From Bradyrhizobium sp. SRS-191 (GTDB lineage: Bacteria > Pseudomonadota > Alphaproteobacteria > Rhizobiales > Xanthobacteraceae): a stretch of DNA of 64,000 nt. A program made the position numbers and the translations under genes. Location: positions 30,711-94,710 of the forward strand of contig NZ_JANBVS010000024.1 of NCBI RefSeq assembly GCF_024586915.1, given 5' to 3'. Under the pieces are notes generated by a model, which was not told the origin of the DNA, made no database searches, and saw only the letters and a list, made by a program, of their open reading frames with translations. Below, piece after piece: positions 25,433-34,698 of this stretch (positions are counted from its first letter, which is position 1; each line of letters starts with the position of its first letter).

Positions 25433-27265
25433 GAAATCATCATCATCCGATTCGTCCGGCGGCTCGACAGCACTGGCGTCGGATTCAGGCGGCTCGGGGG
25501 CAAGCCGGCGTACTTCGATCACCTTGGTGCCTGGGAACCGCGCCAGGATCTCCTGCACGCGCGGATCAGCCTCCGCCGCCGCCTCGCGCTCGCTCTTGGC
25601 GCGCAGGTTCTGCTCGCGCAAGGTCGCCTGACCCTGCTCATTGGAGACGATCACGGTCCAGCGCCGCCCGGTCCAGTCCTCCAGCTTGCGCCCGAGGTCG
25701 GAGACAAGCGAGCGCTGCGCGGTCCGTTCCAGCGCGATCTCCAGACGCCCCTCCTCGAAGCGGACCAGCCGCACGTCCATTTCGAGCGCGCTCTTGGTGA
25801 TTAGGTCGCGATTCTTGCCGGCGAGCGCCACGAGCTCCTGGAAGCTCCCGAGCCGCAGCGCCGGCTGATCCTGTGACGCCGGTGACGGCTGCGACGCCAT
25901 CGCTTGTGGACGCATTCCGCCACCGACGGCGGCAAGCGTCGGGCCCTGCGCACGCGGTGCCTGCATCGGCGCTGAGCTCATCACCGGCGGCGCTCCCGCG
26001 CTCATGCTCGGCGCCGGTGCAGAGCGCCCGCCGCCGTTCGTGACAACCGGTGATCCGCCGCCATTCTGGTCGATCATGCGGATGGCTTCGTCCGGCGTCG
26101 GCAGATCGGCCGCATAGGCGATACGCACCAGCACCATCTCGGCGGCCGCCGCGGGGCGCGTCGCGCCCTGCGTCTCGGCGATGCCCTTGAGCAGCATCTG
26201 CCACATCCGCGACAGCACCCGCATCGACAGCTTGGTGGCGAAGTCGCGCGCCCGCAGCCGCTCGGTCTCGCTGAAGGCGACGTTGTCGGCGGTGGCCGGG
26301 ACGACCTTCACACGCGTCACGAAGTTCACGAACTCGGCGAGATCCGACAGCACGACCACGGGATCGGCGCCGACGTCGTACTGCTCGCGAAATTCCTTGA
26401 ACGCCGCGGCGATGTCGCCGCTCGCGAGATGATGGAACAGATCAATGACGCGGGTGCGATCGGCCAGGCCCAGCATCTGCCGGACGTCGTCGGCGCGCAC
26501 CTCGCCTGCGCTGTGGGCGATCGCCTGGTCGAGCAGCGACAGCGAATCGCGCACCGAACCTTCGGCGGCGCGTGCGATGATGCCGAGCGCCTCGGGCTCG
26601 ATCGTCACGCCTTCCTTGGTCGCGATGCCCTGGAGATGCTTCATCAGCACGTCGGCCTCGACGCGACGCAGGTCGAAGCGCTGGCAGCGCGACAGCACCG
26701 TCACCGGCACCTTGCGGATCTCGGTGGTGGCGAACACGAATTTGGCGTGCTCCGGCGGCTCCTCCAAGGTCTTCAGGAAGGCGTTGAACGCCGCCGTCGA
26801 CAGCATGTGGACTTCGTCGATGATGTAGACCTTGTAGCGCGCGCTGGCCGGCGCATAGCGCACGCTGTCATTGATCTGGCGGACGTCGTCGACGCCGGTA
26901 TGCGACGCCGCGTCCATCTCCAGGATGTCCATGTGCCGGCTTTCCATGATCGCCTGGCAATGGGTGCCGAGCACCGGCATGTGGATGGTCGGGCCCTTCA
27001 CCGAGCCGTCGGGCAGCTCGTAATTCAGCGCACGGGCAAGGATGCGCGCGGTGGTGGTCTTGCCGACGCCGCGGACGCCGGTGAGGATCCAGGCCTGCGG
27101 AATGCGGCCGGTCTCGAACGCGTTCGAGACGGTGCGCACGACGGCCTCCTGGCCGATCAGATCCGCAAAGCTGGAGGGGCGGTATTTGCGCGCCAGCACC
27201 CGGTAGGGCTTGGCGGGAGCGTCGGCGCTGTCGGGCGGAACAGGTGGGGCGCCAGCGTCAGTCAT
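25430..27265 (-). CDS. dnaX: DNA polymerase III subunit gamma/tau
   Basis: DnaX is the ATPase of the clamp loader. The 611 aa protein starts at ATG 27265 (MTDAGAPPVPPD); an upstream frame extension enters non-conserved DNA. It shows YRVLARKYRP, Walker A GVRGVGKT (63-70), the DEVHMLS Walker B region and SRCQRFDLRR. The usual four-cysteine zinc module between residues 80 and 110 keeps only C103 (THCQAI). A Pro/Ala/Gly-rich linker and an acidic tail (DESDDDDF) follow. The TAG stop is provided by a family E repeat. Confidence 0.96.
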   Translation of the reverse strand: MTDAGAPPVPPDSADAPAKPYRVLARKYRPSSFADLIGQEAVVRTVSNAFETGRIPQAWILTGVRGVGKTTTARILARALNYELPDGSVKGPTIHMPVLGTHCQAIMESRHMDILEMDAASHTGVDDVRQINDSVRYAPASARYKVYIIDEVHMLSTAAFNAFLKTLEEPPEHAKFVFATTEIRKVPVTVLSRCQRFDLRRVEADVLMKHLQGIATKEGVTIEPEALGIIARAAEGSVRDSLSLLDQAIAHSAGEVRADDVRQMLGLADRTRVIDLFHHLASGDIAAAFKEFREQYDVGADPVVVLSDLAEFVNFVTRVKVVPATADNVAFSETERLRARDFATKLSMRVLSRMWQMLLKGIAETQGATRPAAAAEMVLVRIAYAADLPTPDEAIRMIDQNGGGSPVVTNGGGRSAPAPSMSAGAPPVMSSAPMQAPRAQGPTLAAVGGGMRPQAMASQPSPASQDQPALRLGSFQELVALAGKNRDLITKSALEMDVRLVRFEEGRLEIALERTAQRSLVSDLGRKLEDWTGRRWTVIVSNEQGQATLREQNLRAKSEREAAAEADPRVQEILARFPGTKVIEVRRLAPEPPESDASAVEPPDESDDDDF

Positions 27266-27412
27266 CGAGCGATCCGCAAGTGAGTATTCCAGGCCGGCAT
27301 CGATCGCGGTCGTCGACGCAATCGGCCTCGACACAATCAACCGGAGTGCGGTCGAGCGCCCGCCCTGCGCGGGGTCCCCGCCAACTTTGCGCGATTCGCT
27401 CGAGAAAACAGG

Positions 27413-27507
27413 TAGGAGACTGACGAGCGACCCGATCCGGACCTCGTTAGGGCTGCTTCCTTCCGGACCTGACCCGGTTGGCGAGTGGCTCGTCCACCGC
27501 CAATCTC
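27413..27507 (-). ncRNA. ffs: Signal recognition particle RNA (small bacterial type)
   Basis: On the minus strand the apical SRP signature GTCAGGTCCGGAAGGAAGCA is present at 27453-27472, with the symmetric loop bases and GGRAR tetraloop region. Flanking sequences pair to form a long hairpin: GACGAGC near the 5' end with GCTCGTC near the 3' end. The RNA lies upstream of dnaX, its usual site in proteobacteria. The ends are approximate by several bases. Confidence 0.93.
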
Positions 27508-27514
27508 CCGCTGC

Positions 27515-27544
27515 CTATTTGGGGCCAAACGATCCGGAAAGCAA
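27515..27544 (-). promoter_or_regulatory. Putative promoter for SRP RNA
   Basis: On the minus strand TTGCTT (27539-27544) is followed after 18 bases by AAATAG (27515-27520). Transcription would start close to 27508, matching the predicted 5' end of the SRP RNA. Confidence 0.45.
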
Positions 27545-27656
27545 GCGCGAGCTTCGAAGGTCCCGCCCACCGCCCCGCGGGCTTGTGCCGCAGCTCGGAA
27601 AGGCTTTAGGTGCCGCCAAAGCTCCCCGCCAGACCGCCTGCCAGGAACACCGCCGC
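27545..27656. other. Divergent promoter region before HIT gene
   Basis: These bases, together with the SRP RNA and its promoter, make up the dnaX-HIT gap of about 390 bases. No ORF with coding character is seen, and a GGAACACCGCCGC stretch leads into the HIT start. Confidence 0.4.
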
Positions 27657-28076
27657 ATGCCCGAATCAGCCTGGTCGCTGCATCCGCAACTTGCGAAGGA
27701 TACGATCGATATCGGCGACCTGCCGCTGTCGCGCGTGCTGGTGATCAAGGACGCCAATTATCCCTGGCTTTTGCTGGTGCCGCGCCGCGAGGGCGCGGTC
27801 GAGATCATCGATCTCGACGAGGTCGCCCAGGCCCAGCTGATGACCGAGATCACGCGGGTGTCGCGCGCGGTGAAGGAGATCACCAAATGCGACAAGCTCA
27901 ACGTCGCCGCGCTCGGCAACATGGTGCCGCAACTTCACATTCATATCATCGCCCGCCGCACCAGTGACGTGGCCTGGCCACGTCCGGTGTGGGGTGTCGC
28001 ACCGCCCGTGCCGCATGATGCGCAGGAGCTCGAGAGTTTCATCAGCGCCATCAGGCGCAAGATCTGGCTAGGGTGA
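27657..28076 (+). CDS. HIT-domain protein (nucleotide hydrolase/transferase family)
   Basis: HIT proteins hydrolyse nucleoside phosphoramidates or dinucleotides. The 139 aa protein has the domain-typical YPWLLLVPRREGAVEIIDL and the histidine triad region VPQLHIHIIARR. H94 and H96 are present, but the position of the third triad histidine is I98. The start at ATG 27657 removes about 150 upstream codons that run over the SRP RNA. It lies just ahead of nudC, another nucleotide hydrolase gene, with a 3-base gap that suggests one transcript. Confidence 0.88.
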   Translation: MPESAWSLHPQLAKDTIDIGDLPLSRVLVIKDANYPWLLLVPRREGAVEIIDLDEVAQAQLMTEITRVSRAVKEITKCDKLNVAALGNMVPQLHIHIIARRTSDVAWPRPVWGVAPPVPHDAQELESFISAIRRKIWLG

Positions 28077-28079
28077 GAG

Positions 28080-29018
28080 ATGTCGCCATTCGACTTGTTT
28101 CCGCTGGGCAAGCCGGCCTTCGTCGGCCATTCGATCGAGCGCGCCGCGCATCTGCGCTTTCATGACGACAAGCTGCTCGCGTTCGAGAGCAAGCCGTCGA
28201 CGCGAGCCTATGTGGTGCATCGCGATGCGCTGGTGTTGAAGCGTGACGGCGACCAGCTCCGGGCGCTGCTGACGATCGACGAGGCGCTGACGTTCGGCGC
28301 CAATCCTGGGACGATCTTCCTCGGCTTGCAGGACGGCGCCGCCGTGTTCGGCATGGGCATTTCCCCCGCCGCCGCTGAGAAGCTCGCCGGGCGTGAGGAC
28401 GTGTCCGTGACGGAGCTGCGCGGGATGGCGATGCAGGGCGCGATCCCCGTGGACCAGCTCGCGACCATCGCGATGGCCAAGTCCATGGTGTCCTGGCATC
28501 AGCGCCATGGTTTCTGCGCCAATTGCGGAGCCAAGACCGCGATGCGCGAGGGCGGCTGGAAGCGCGAATGCCCTAGCTGCAAGACCGAGCATTTCCCGCG
28601 CACCGATCCGGTCGTGATCTCGCTCGTCGCCTCCGGCGACAAGTGCCTGCTGGGGCGGCAGAAGCAGTTTCCGGCCGGGATGTATTCGTGTCTCGCCGGC
28701 TTCGTCGAGGCAGCCGAGACGATCGAGGACGCCGTCCGCCGCGAGGTGTTCGAGGAGTCCGGCATCCGCTGTACCGATATCACCTACTACATGACGCAGC
28801 CCTGGCCCTATCCGTCGTCGCTGATGATCGGCTGCAGCGCGCGGGCGCTGAACGAGGACATCGTCATCGATCGCACCGAGCTCGAGGACGTCCGCTGGTT
28901 CAGCCGCGAGGAGGCCCGGCTGATGCTGCAGCGGCAGCATCCGGACGGGCTGGCGGGACCGCATCCGTTCGCGATTGCCCACCACTTGGTCGGCCGCTGG
29001 CTCAAGGACGAGGCGTAA
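28080..29018 (+). CDS. nudC: NAD(H) pyrophosphatase / RNA deNADding enzyme NudC
   Basis: NudC hydrolyses NADH and removes NAD caps from RNA. The 312 aa protein has an N-terminal domain, a zinc ribbon with C146, C149, C164 and C167, and a Nudix box beginning at G207 (GFVEAAE...REVFEESG). The subfamily signature TQPWPYPSS follows and is specific for NADH pyrophosphatases. It begins 3 bases after the HIT gene. Confidence 0.95.
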   Translation: MSPFDLFPLGKPAFVGHSIERAAHLRFHDDKLLAFESKPSTRAYVVHRDALVLKRDGDQLRALLTIDEALTFGANPGTIFLGLQDGAAVFGMGISPAAAEKLAGREDVSVTELRGMAMQGAIPVDQLATIAMAKSMVSWHQRHGFCANCGAKTAMREGGWKRECPSCKTEHFPRTDPVVISLVASGDKCLLGRQKQFPAGMYSCLAGFVEAAETIEDAVRREVFEESGIRCTDITYYMTQPWPYPSSLMIGCSARALNEDIVIDRTELEDVRWFSREEARLMLQRQHPDGLAGPHPFAIAHHLVGRWLKDEA

Positions 29019-29155
29019 GGGTATCGAGAGACCATCGTTGGCCAGTCGGTCATCTCGCCTGACACGCGCCGGACGGCCTGAACGGCGAATCCTTGCCTTG
29101 GAACGATTTTCTCTATATGAGGGTTTCTCGACCTTCATATGGAACAAATTTCTCC

Positions 29156-29656
29156 ATGTCCGACGTCTCCGCCCAGAGCCCTGAAGCCAACCGCCGGCTC
29201 GACGCCATCGACCGCAAGATCCTGATGGTCCTGCAGGAGGATGCCTCGCTGTCCGTCGCCGAAATCGGCGACCGGGTGGGTCTGTCGTCGACACCCTGCT
29301 GGAAGCGCATCCAGCGGCTGGAGGCCGACGGGGTGATCCTGCGCCGGGTGGCCCTGGTCGACCAATACAAGATCGGGCTCGGCATCTCCGTGTTCGTCTC
29401 GGTGGAGAGCGCCGATCATTCCGAGGCGTGGCTCAAGAAATTCGCCGAAGCCGTCAGCTCGATGCCCGAGGTAATGGAGTTCTACCGGATGGCCGGCGAC
29501 GTCGACTACATGCTCCGCGTCGTGGTCGCGGACATGCAGAGCTACGACGTGTTCTACAAGAAGCTGATCAGCGCCGTGCCGCTCAAGAACGTCACCTCGC
29601 GCTTCGCGATGGAGAAGATCAAGTCGGTGACCGCACTGCCGGTGCCTCCGGTCTAG
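29156..29656 (+). CDS. Lrp/AsnC-family transcriptional regulator
   Basis: This 166 aa protein has an N-terminal winged helix-turn-helix (LDAIDRKILMVLQEDASLSV, then STPCWKRIQRLEADGVI) and a C-terminal RAM ligand-binding domain (about 80-155). The latter has MAGDVDYMLRVVVADM and FYKKLISAV. Such proteins respond to amino acids. I start at ATG 29156, although the frame is open to 29093. The effector and targets are unknown. No adjacent transporter or amino-acid enzyme points to a regulon. Confidence 0.92.
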   Translation: MSDVSAQSPEANRRLDAIDRKILMVLQEDASLSVAEIGDRVGLSSTPCWKRIQRLEADGVILRRVALVDQYKIGLGISVFVSVESADHSEAWLKKFAEAVSSMPEVMEFYRMAGDVDYMLRVVVADMQSYDVFYKKLISAVPLKNVTSRFAMEKIKSVTALPVPPV

Positions 29657-29788
29657 CCCGGCCACGCCGCTCGGCCGACGTTTTCTCCACGTCCATCGCT
29701 CGGCGCTCGCGAGAGTTGCGCGGCTTTTTTGAGCGTTTCCAATCATCGTTTACTGGAAGTTATTACCGTCCATCTATCATCCAACGTG

Positions 29789-30118
29789 ATGATGTCCGGT
29801 GCCACCATACCCTCGTCCTCGCGGGCCTGGCTCAACGCCATGGCGCTTTTGGTCGCGAGCTTCATCGGTGTGGCAGCGCTGTCGCTGCAGGTAGCTCCCG
29901 GGCGCGAGATCGTGGCCATCGCTTTCCCACCCTGGTGGAGCGCGCAACAAACAATGCTTGCTGCGGCATCTGCTGACGCAGCTCTCGTGCGAACGACGAA
30001 TCTGTCGTGGCTGCTGGTGGTTCGCCCCGGAGACCACGATGGCTTGACGCGACTCCGCAAGTCCGGAGCCTGGCTCGTCATCGATCCGCAGGCGGTGGCT
30101 GCCTGCTTCACGGACTGA
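29789..30118 (+). CDS. Small membrane protein upstream of chemoreceptor
   Basis: This predicted protein of about 109 aa has one clear transmembrane helix (about 15-36, LNAMALLVASFIGVAALSLQV). A short domain follows with REIVAIAFPPWWS and LSWLLVVRPGDHDGL. I do not recognise a family. Its stop lies 25 bases before the chemoreceptor ATG on the same strand, so the two are probably co-transcribed. The start is uncertain (ATG 29789 or 29792) and no strong ribosome binding site is visible. Confidence 0.55.
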   Translation: MMSGATIPSSSRAWLNAMALLVASFIGVAALSLQVAPGREIVAIAFPPWWSAQQTMLAAASADAALVRTTNLSWLLVVRPGDHDGLTRLRKSGAWLVIDPQAVAACFTD

Positions 30119-30143
30119 ACAAGATCAATATTGGGGGACGGAA

Positions 30144-31610
30144 ATGACGGGCGAGACCGACGATCTGGCGATACTCCGAGATACGACCAGCAAGGTTCTG
30201 CTGGCGGTGCTGTGGATCCACGTTCCGCTTGCGCTCATCATCGGACTGTCGCGCGGCGACTGGATGATGCCGACCATGATGATGGTCGCCTTGGCCCTCG
30301 CCGCGACGCTGTCCTGGCGCAGCGCCGGCGACGGCCTGTCGACGCAGCTCACGGTCGCCGTGGCCCTCATGGGCGGCGTGTCCGTGCTGGTGTACCAGAT
30401 GTCCGGACATGCATGGCAGATCGACATGCACATGTATTTCTTCGCGGCGCTGGCCTGCCTCGTCGCCTATTGCGACTACCGGCCCATCGTGGCCGGCACC
30501 GTCGCGGTCGCGCTTCACCATCTGGTGCTCAACTTCGTCCTTCCCGCCGCCATCTACCCGGGCGGCTCTGATTTCGGCCGCGTGGTGCTGCACGCCGTCA
30601 TCCTCCTGATCGAAGCCGGTGTCCTCATCGCGCTCGCATTGAAGCTGACGCAACTGTTCGAGACGAGCACGCGCAAGACGGCCGAGGCCAATGCGGCGAT
30701 GGCGGCCGAAGCGCGCGCCAATGCCGAGCGGATCGAGGCCGAGCAGCGCAGCCAGCAGCAGGGCGATGTCGCCCGGCGCGAGCTCGCAGAAGGCTTCGAG
30801 CGCAAGATCGGCGGCATCGTCGAGGCGGTGGCGGTTGCTGCCAATGAAGTGCAGAACCTGTCGTCCTTGATGAGCAGGAACAGCGCCGAAGCCTCGCGCC
30901 AGACCTCGGCGGCGGCCCAGGCCTCGCAGCGGGCGTCCACCAATGTCGAGACGGTTGCGGCCGCGACCGAGGAGCTGACCGCCTCCATCGGCAGCATTTC
31001 CCAGCAGGTGACGCGCTCAGCCGAAATCGCCGCGAAGGCCGCCGAGGAGGCGCGCCGCACCAACAGCGTGGTCGAGAGCCTGGCCGCGGGCACGCAGAAG
31101 ATCGGCGAGGTGGTGACGCTGATCCAGACGATCGCCAGCCAGACCAACCTGCTGGCGCTCAACGCCACCATCGAGGCCGCCCGCGCCGGCGAGCACGGCA
31201 AGGGCTTTGCCGTCGTCGCGAGCGAGGTGAAGGCGCTGGCCAACCAGACCGCCAAGGCCACCGAGGAAATCTCCAGCCAGGTGCAGAGCATCCAGAGCGC
31301 CACGGGCGACGCCGTCAGCGCCATCCAGATGATCGGCGGCACGATCGCCGAGATCGACGGCATCTCCAAGGAGATCGCCACCGCCGTCGAGCAGCAGGGC
31401 CTCGCGACCGGGGAGATCTCGGGCAATGTGCAGCAAGCCTCGGAGGGCACGCGCCTGGTCAGCCAGAGCATGGGCAGCGTGACCCACGCTTCCGATGAGA
31501 CCGGCAGCGCCGCGTCACGACTGCTGGACTCGGCGAACGGCCTGTCCTCGCAATCCGGCCGACTCAAATCCGAGGTCGATCAGTTCCTGAGGTCGCTGCG
31601 AGCGGCTTAG
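30144..31610 (+). CDS. Methyl-accepting chemotaxis protein with polytopic membrane sensor
   Basis: This 488 aa receptor has a membrane module of five or six helices in its first 170 residues with only short loops, instead of the usual periplasmic ligand domain. A coiled coil (about 170-215) leads into the MCP signalling domain. The tip contains IASQTNLLALNATIEAARAG and is very similar to that of the receptor at 15059. No HAMP domain is obvious. A GGGGACGG ribosome binding site precedes ATG 30144. Membrane-embedded sensing of energy state or a hydrophobic signal is inferred. Confidence 0.9.
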   Translation: MTGETDDLAILRDTTSKVLLAVLWIHVPLALIIGLSRGDWMMPTMMMVALALAATLSWRSAGDGLSTQLTVAVALMGGVSVLVYQMSGHAWQIDMHMYFFAALACLVAYCDYRPIVAGTVAVALHHLVLNFVLPAAIYPGGSDFGRVVLHAVILLIEAGVLIALALKLTQLFETSTRKTAEANAAMAAEARANAERIEAEQRSQQQGDVARRELAEGFERKIGGIVEAVAVAANEVQNLSSLMSRNSAEASRQTSAAAQASQRASTNVETVAAATEELTASIGSISQQVTRSAEIAAKAAEEARRTNSVVESLAAGTQKIGEVVTLIQTIASQTNLLALNATIEAARAGEHGKGFAVVASEVKALANQTAKATEEISSQVQSIQSATGDAVSAIQMIGGTIAEIDGISKEIATAVEQQGLATGEISGNVQQASEGTRLVSQSMGSVTHASDETGSAASRLLDSANGLSSQSGRLKSEVDQFLRSLRAA

Positions 31611-31790
31611 TTCACTGCCTCGCTCAACTTCGGCGAGCATGCTTCGCGGAGAGGCATGCTCGCTCTCGCGCGTCAGATAGTGTGGTTGTAGGCGCCGGCC
31701 GTCCGGATGCATTGCGCGGCGCGGCGTTGACCGCCTCATCATGCGGACGCCGGTGGTCCTACAGCGATTTCCCGTCTGTCTCCTTCACGG

Positions 31791-32927
31791 TCACAGGTTC
31801 TGAAGCCAGGAGGCAAGAAGCGCGCCCTTGGGCCGGATGGCCGCTTGTGGAAACGTTCGTTTCACCTGGCTGGGGTTGACGCCATAGCGGCGGCGAAAGG
31901 CACGACTGAAGATCTTCTCGGACTGGTAGCCGCAGGCGTAGGCAACCGTCGACACCCGCTGAGCCGCCCCACCCTCTGCGCAGGCCAGGATCCGCATGGC
32001 ATGCGCCATGCGACGATCCCGAATATGATTCGCGACGCCGCCATCCGTTTCGAACAATTTGTACAACGGAGTTCGAGAGAGGCCGAACGTCGCACAGAGC
32101 AGCTCCACGCCAAGATCAGGCCGATGCAGGTTCTGCGCAACGAACTGGCGAACCTGCAGCTCGAGCGGCGCGACATCGCCGCACCGATTGTCCTCGTCCG
32201 CGGTCAGGACCGCGTTGCAGATCGCAAGGGCTGCCGAGGTGAGATGATTTCTCTGCTCGGAACCGGCCCGCGTCAGACATGGCCGCATGTTCAACAGATG
32301 GTCGGCCAATAGCTTCAGCAGCGGATTGCCGCGCGACGGCAAGACTTTCGCAGCCGGTGAATTCGGAAGGCCGGCATATTGCGCGATATGGCGCCTGGGG
32401 ATGCAGATCTGGATGGCGGACATGCCCTCGGTCGCGAGCTGAAAGCTGCGCGCAAGATCGAGGACGACGAAGTCACCGGGTGTCGCCACCAGCTCGCCGT
32501 CGACATGCGCCATCCGAGTGGCCCCCGCCGTCAGCAAGGCAATGAAGATGTGGTCGACGCCTTGCGTGACGATCTGCGACTGCGTGCGCTCCGCACGGTG
32601 CGCGCAGGCCCTGTGGTCGAAGAACAGCATTCGCTCCAGATGATAGCAGCGCAGGAAGATGTCACAGGTTGACGGTGCCGGATTGGCCTGATCGGTGACG
32701 AACAAGCTTGCCGTGAGCTCCTGCCACGTCCGGAGCCGGATTAGATCGTCGTCGCCCTCCCAGGATCTCAGATCTATCAGTTTGAGCGGCATGTCCGCGG
32801 CGCCCGATTCGTCCTTCGCAGTCATCATCCGCGGGCGCATTACCGCGAGATTACCGGACGTATCGGTCCAACGCTTTTCGAGATGCGAGACGGCCGCGTC
32901 CCGGCCGGAGGATGAGATGCTGATCAT
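31791..32927 (-). CDS. AraC-family transcriptional regulator coupled to flgL
   Basis: This 378 aa regulator has an N-terminal cupin-like sensing domain (about 60-220, with TPGDFVVLDLARSF) and a C-terminal AraC double helix-turn-helix (about 265-365). The latter has LLCATFGLSRTPLYKLFE and VAYACGYQSEKIFSRAFRRRYG. ATG 32927 overlaps the flgL stop as ATGA, so it seems to be translated from the flagellar transcript. The targets are unknown. An AraC protein at the end of a hook-gene operon is not a standard flagellar arrangement. Confidence 0.88.
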   Translation of the reverse strand: MISISSSGRDAAVSHLEKRWTDTSGNLAVMRPRMMTAKDESGAADMPLKLIDLRSWEGDDDLIRLRTWQELTASLFVTDQANPAPSTCDIFLRCYHLERMLFFDHRACAHRAERTQSQIVTQGVDHIFIALLTAGATRMAHVDGELVATPGDFVVLDLARSFQLATEGMSAIQICIPRRHIAQYAGLPNSPAAKVLPSRGNPLLKLLADHLLNMRPCLTRAGSEQRNHLTSAALAICNAVLTADEDNRCGDVAPLELQVRQFVAQNLHRPDLGVELLCATFGLSRTPLYKLFETDGGVANHIRDRRMAHAMRILACAEGGAAQRVSTVAYACGYQSEKIFSRAFRRRYGVNPSQVKRTFPQAAIRPKGALLASWLQNL

Positions 32928-34690
32928 CGGAGGTAGTTGACGAGAGACAGCTTCGAGATCATCGCGGTGACTTGGTAGCTCGCCTGCAACCTGTTCTGCA
33001 GGCTCACCAACTCGGTCACGATCGTCTCGGCCGGGACGGTCTCGATCCGGTCGAGAAGGGTCCGGTGGATCGTCCGGATCACCTTGTTCTCCGATTGCGC
33101 CTCCGAGAGCGCGGCCTGGGCCAGTCCGAAATCATTCGCGATTCCGTCGACGGCCTCTCGTGTCGGCAGCAGAGCCAATGTGCGGGATGCGAGCGACTTC
33201 GAACGCTCGGCGGCGGCAGCGGTGGTCGCCCCGGATCCGCTCGCGGCGATCGAGGCAAACCCGACCAAGGCCGCGCGAAGGGAGTCCTCGTTGGCCCGGG
33301 CACCGACGGCAATCGCGCTGGTGGATGAGGTCCGTACGACCTCCGCTTCGCGCGGCGCCGTGGTCGATGCCTCGCCGCGATACCAGGCGACGGTCGAGGT
33401 GGACGCGACCTGGGCGTAGGCCGGCGTGGCTGCGCTGAAATCGATCCGTCGCGCAGCCAGCCCCGGCGCGCTCTGTCCGGCGAAGAAGTCCTGCGCCGCG
33501 CGCGCCGTCGAGCTCGCCGCCAGCACCGTATCGGCGGCGCGAGCCAAGGCCCGGCCCAGCGCGACGGAGACGTTCTGCGCAGTCTCCGCGAGAGTTGCGC
33601 CGATGGCGAAGTCCGACGTCGAGTCCGGGTCGACCCTCGACTGCGCCTGCAACGTCACCGTGGTCGTGCTGCCGTCGCGCAGGGCCAGCTTGATGGAGAG
33701 CTGGTCACCCGCCGCGGGCTGTCGGCCGACATCGATGGTCAACGCTCCGGCCGCACCGCTATTGGCAAAAGTCGCCTGGAGTCCGGGAGGCGTTGCACTC
33801 TGCACGCTGGCAATCTTCCCAGTACCGAGCAGCGTCAGCAGGGAAGACGTCGCGTTGGCCGGCGAGCTGATATCAGCCAGATCGGCTCCGCTGAGGTCAT
33901 ACGTCTTCTGTGCGCCGGACGGCAGGTTGACCACGACACGGAAGCGATCGTTCGGGAGCGGCGCCTGGACGAATTGCGGCACCGCGCCTTCGATGGTGCC
34001 GGCGGAATAGCTGACCGCCGCGAAACTGCTCGACACCACGGCAGCTCCCGCAAGCGTGAAGCCGAAATTCGCCCGCGCGCCGGGGTCGGTCTCTTCCCTG
34101 AGTTGCAGGCTGGTCGAGCTGGGCCGCGACAGCGCCAGACGGCCGATGCCGTCAACTTTGTCCGCCCTGATCTGGTCCGCGACCAGAGCCTTGAGTCCGG
34201 CCAGCGGCTTCGAGGGATCGCTGTTGTCGCCGTCGAGCAGCACGGCGGCGCTCGCGAGCGGCGGACGTCGGTCCTCCCGTCCGCCAAACACATAGCGACC
34301 GCCGATCTGCGGGTTGAGCGCGGCAATCGTACTCTCGAGGGCATCCCGGGCAAGCGCCTCGCCGGCGCCGGCTCCCGGAGGATTGTTCGCCAGCGCGTTG
34401 CGGAACGTGACGACCGATTTCGAGATCTGGGCGATGCTGGCCGAGATCAATTGGACGCGCGGTTGAGCGCTGGCGATCCCGGCATCATAGCCGTCCAGCG
34501 CGCTCAGCACCGCGCGGGCACTGAGGCTATCCGAGCGACTTGGCCCCAATTCGGCGAAAGTCTCGCCGACGCGGCCGCTGCTCAACTGCGACGACAATTG
34601 ATCGATCTGCTGCTTCAGCGCCACCAGGTCGGCGGCGCTGCGGCCGATCGGGGAGCTGTTCGTCGGGATCGTGGGGGAGATCGAGGTCAT
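32924..34690 (-). CDS. flgL: Flagellar hook-filament junction protein FlgL (HAP3-like)
   Basis: FlgL joins hook to filament with FlgK. The 588 aa protein has the flagellin-like N-terminal helices (SAADLVALKQQIDQLSSQLS, GRVGETFAELG) and the matching C-terminal helices (LVSLQNRLQASYQVTAMISK, LSLVNYLR). It is longer than the roughly 300 aa enteric FlgL, with a large middle domain. ATG 34690 follows a good GAGG site. An alternative ATG at 34702 overlaps the flgK stop. Confidence 0.88.
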   Translation of the reverse strand: MTSISPTIPTNSSPIGRSAADLVALKQQIDQLSSQLSSGRVGETFAELGPSRSDSLSARAVLSALDGYDAGIASAQPRVQLISASIAQISKSVVTFRNALANNPPGAGAGEALARDALESTIAALNPQIGGRYVFGGREDRRPPLASAAVLLDGDNSDPSKPLAGLKALVADQIRADKVDGIGRLALSRPSSTSLQLREETDPGARANFGFTLAGAAVVSSSFAAVSYSAGTIEGAVPQFVQAPLPNDRFRVVVNLPSGAQKTYDLSGADLADISSPANATSSLLTLLGTGKIASVQSATPPGLQATFANSGAAGALTIDVGRQPAAGDQLSIKLALRDGSTTTVTLQAQSRVDPDSTSDFAIGATLAETAQNVSVALGRALARAADTVLAASSTARAAQDFFAGQSAPGLAARRIDFSAATPAYAQVASTSTVAWYRGEASTTAPREAEVVRTSSTSAIAVGARANEDSLRAALVGFASIAASGSGATTAAAAERSKSLASRTLALLPTREAVDGIANDFGLAQAALSEAQSENKVIRTIHRTLLDRIETVPAETIVTELVSLQNRLQASYQVTAMISKLSLVNYLR

Positions 34691-34698
34691 GACAAGCC

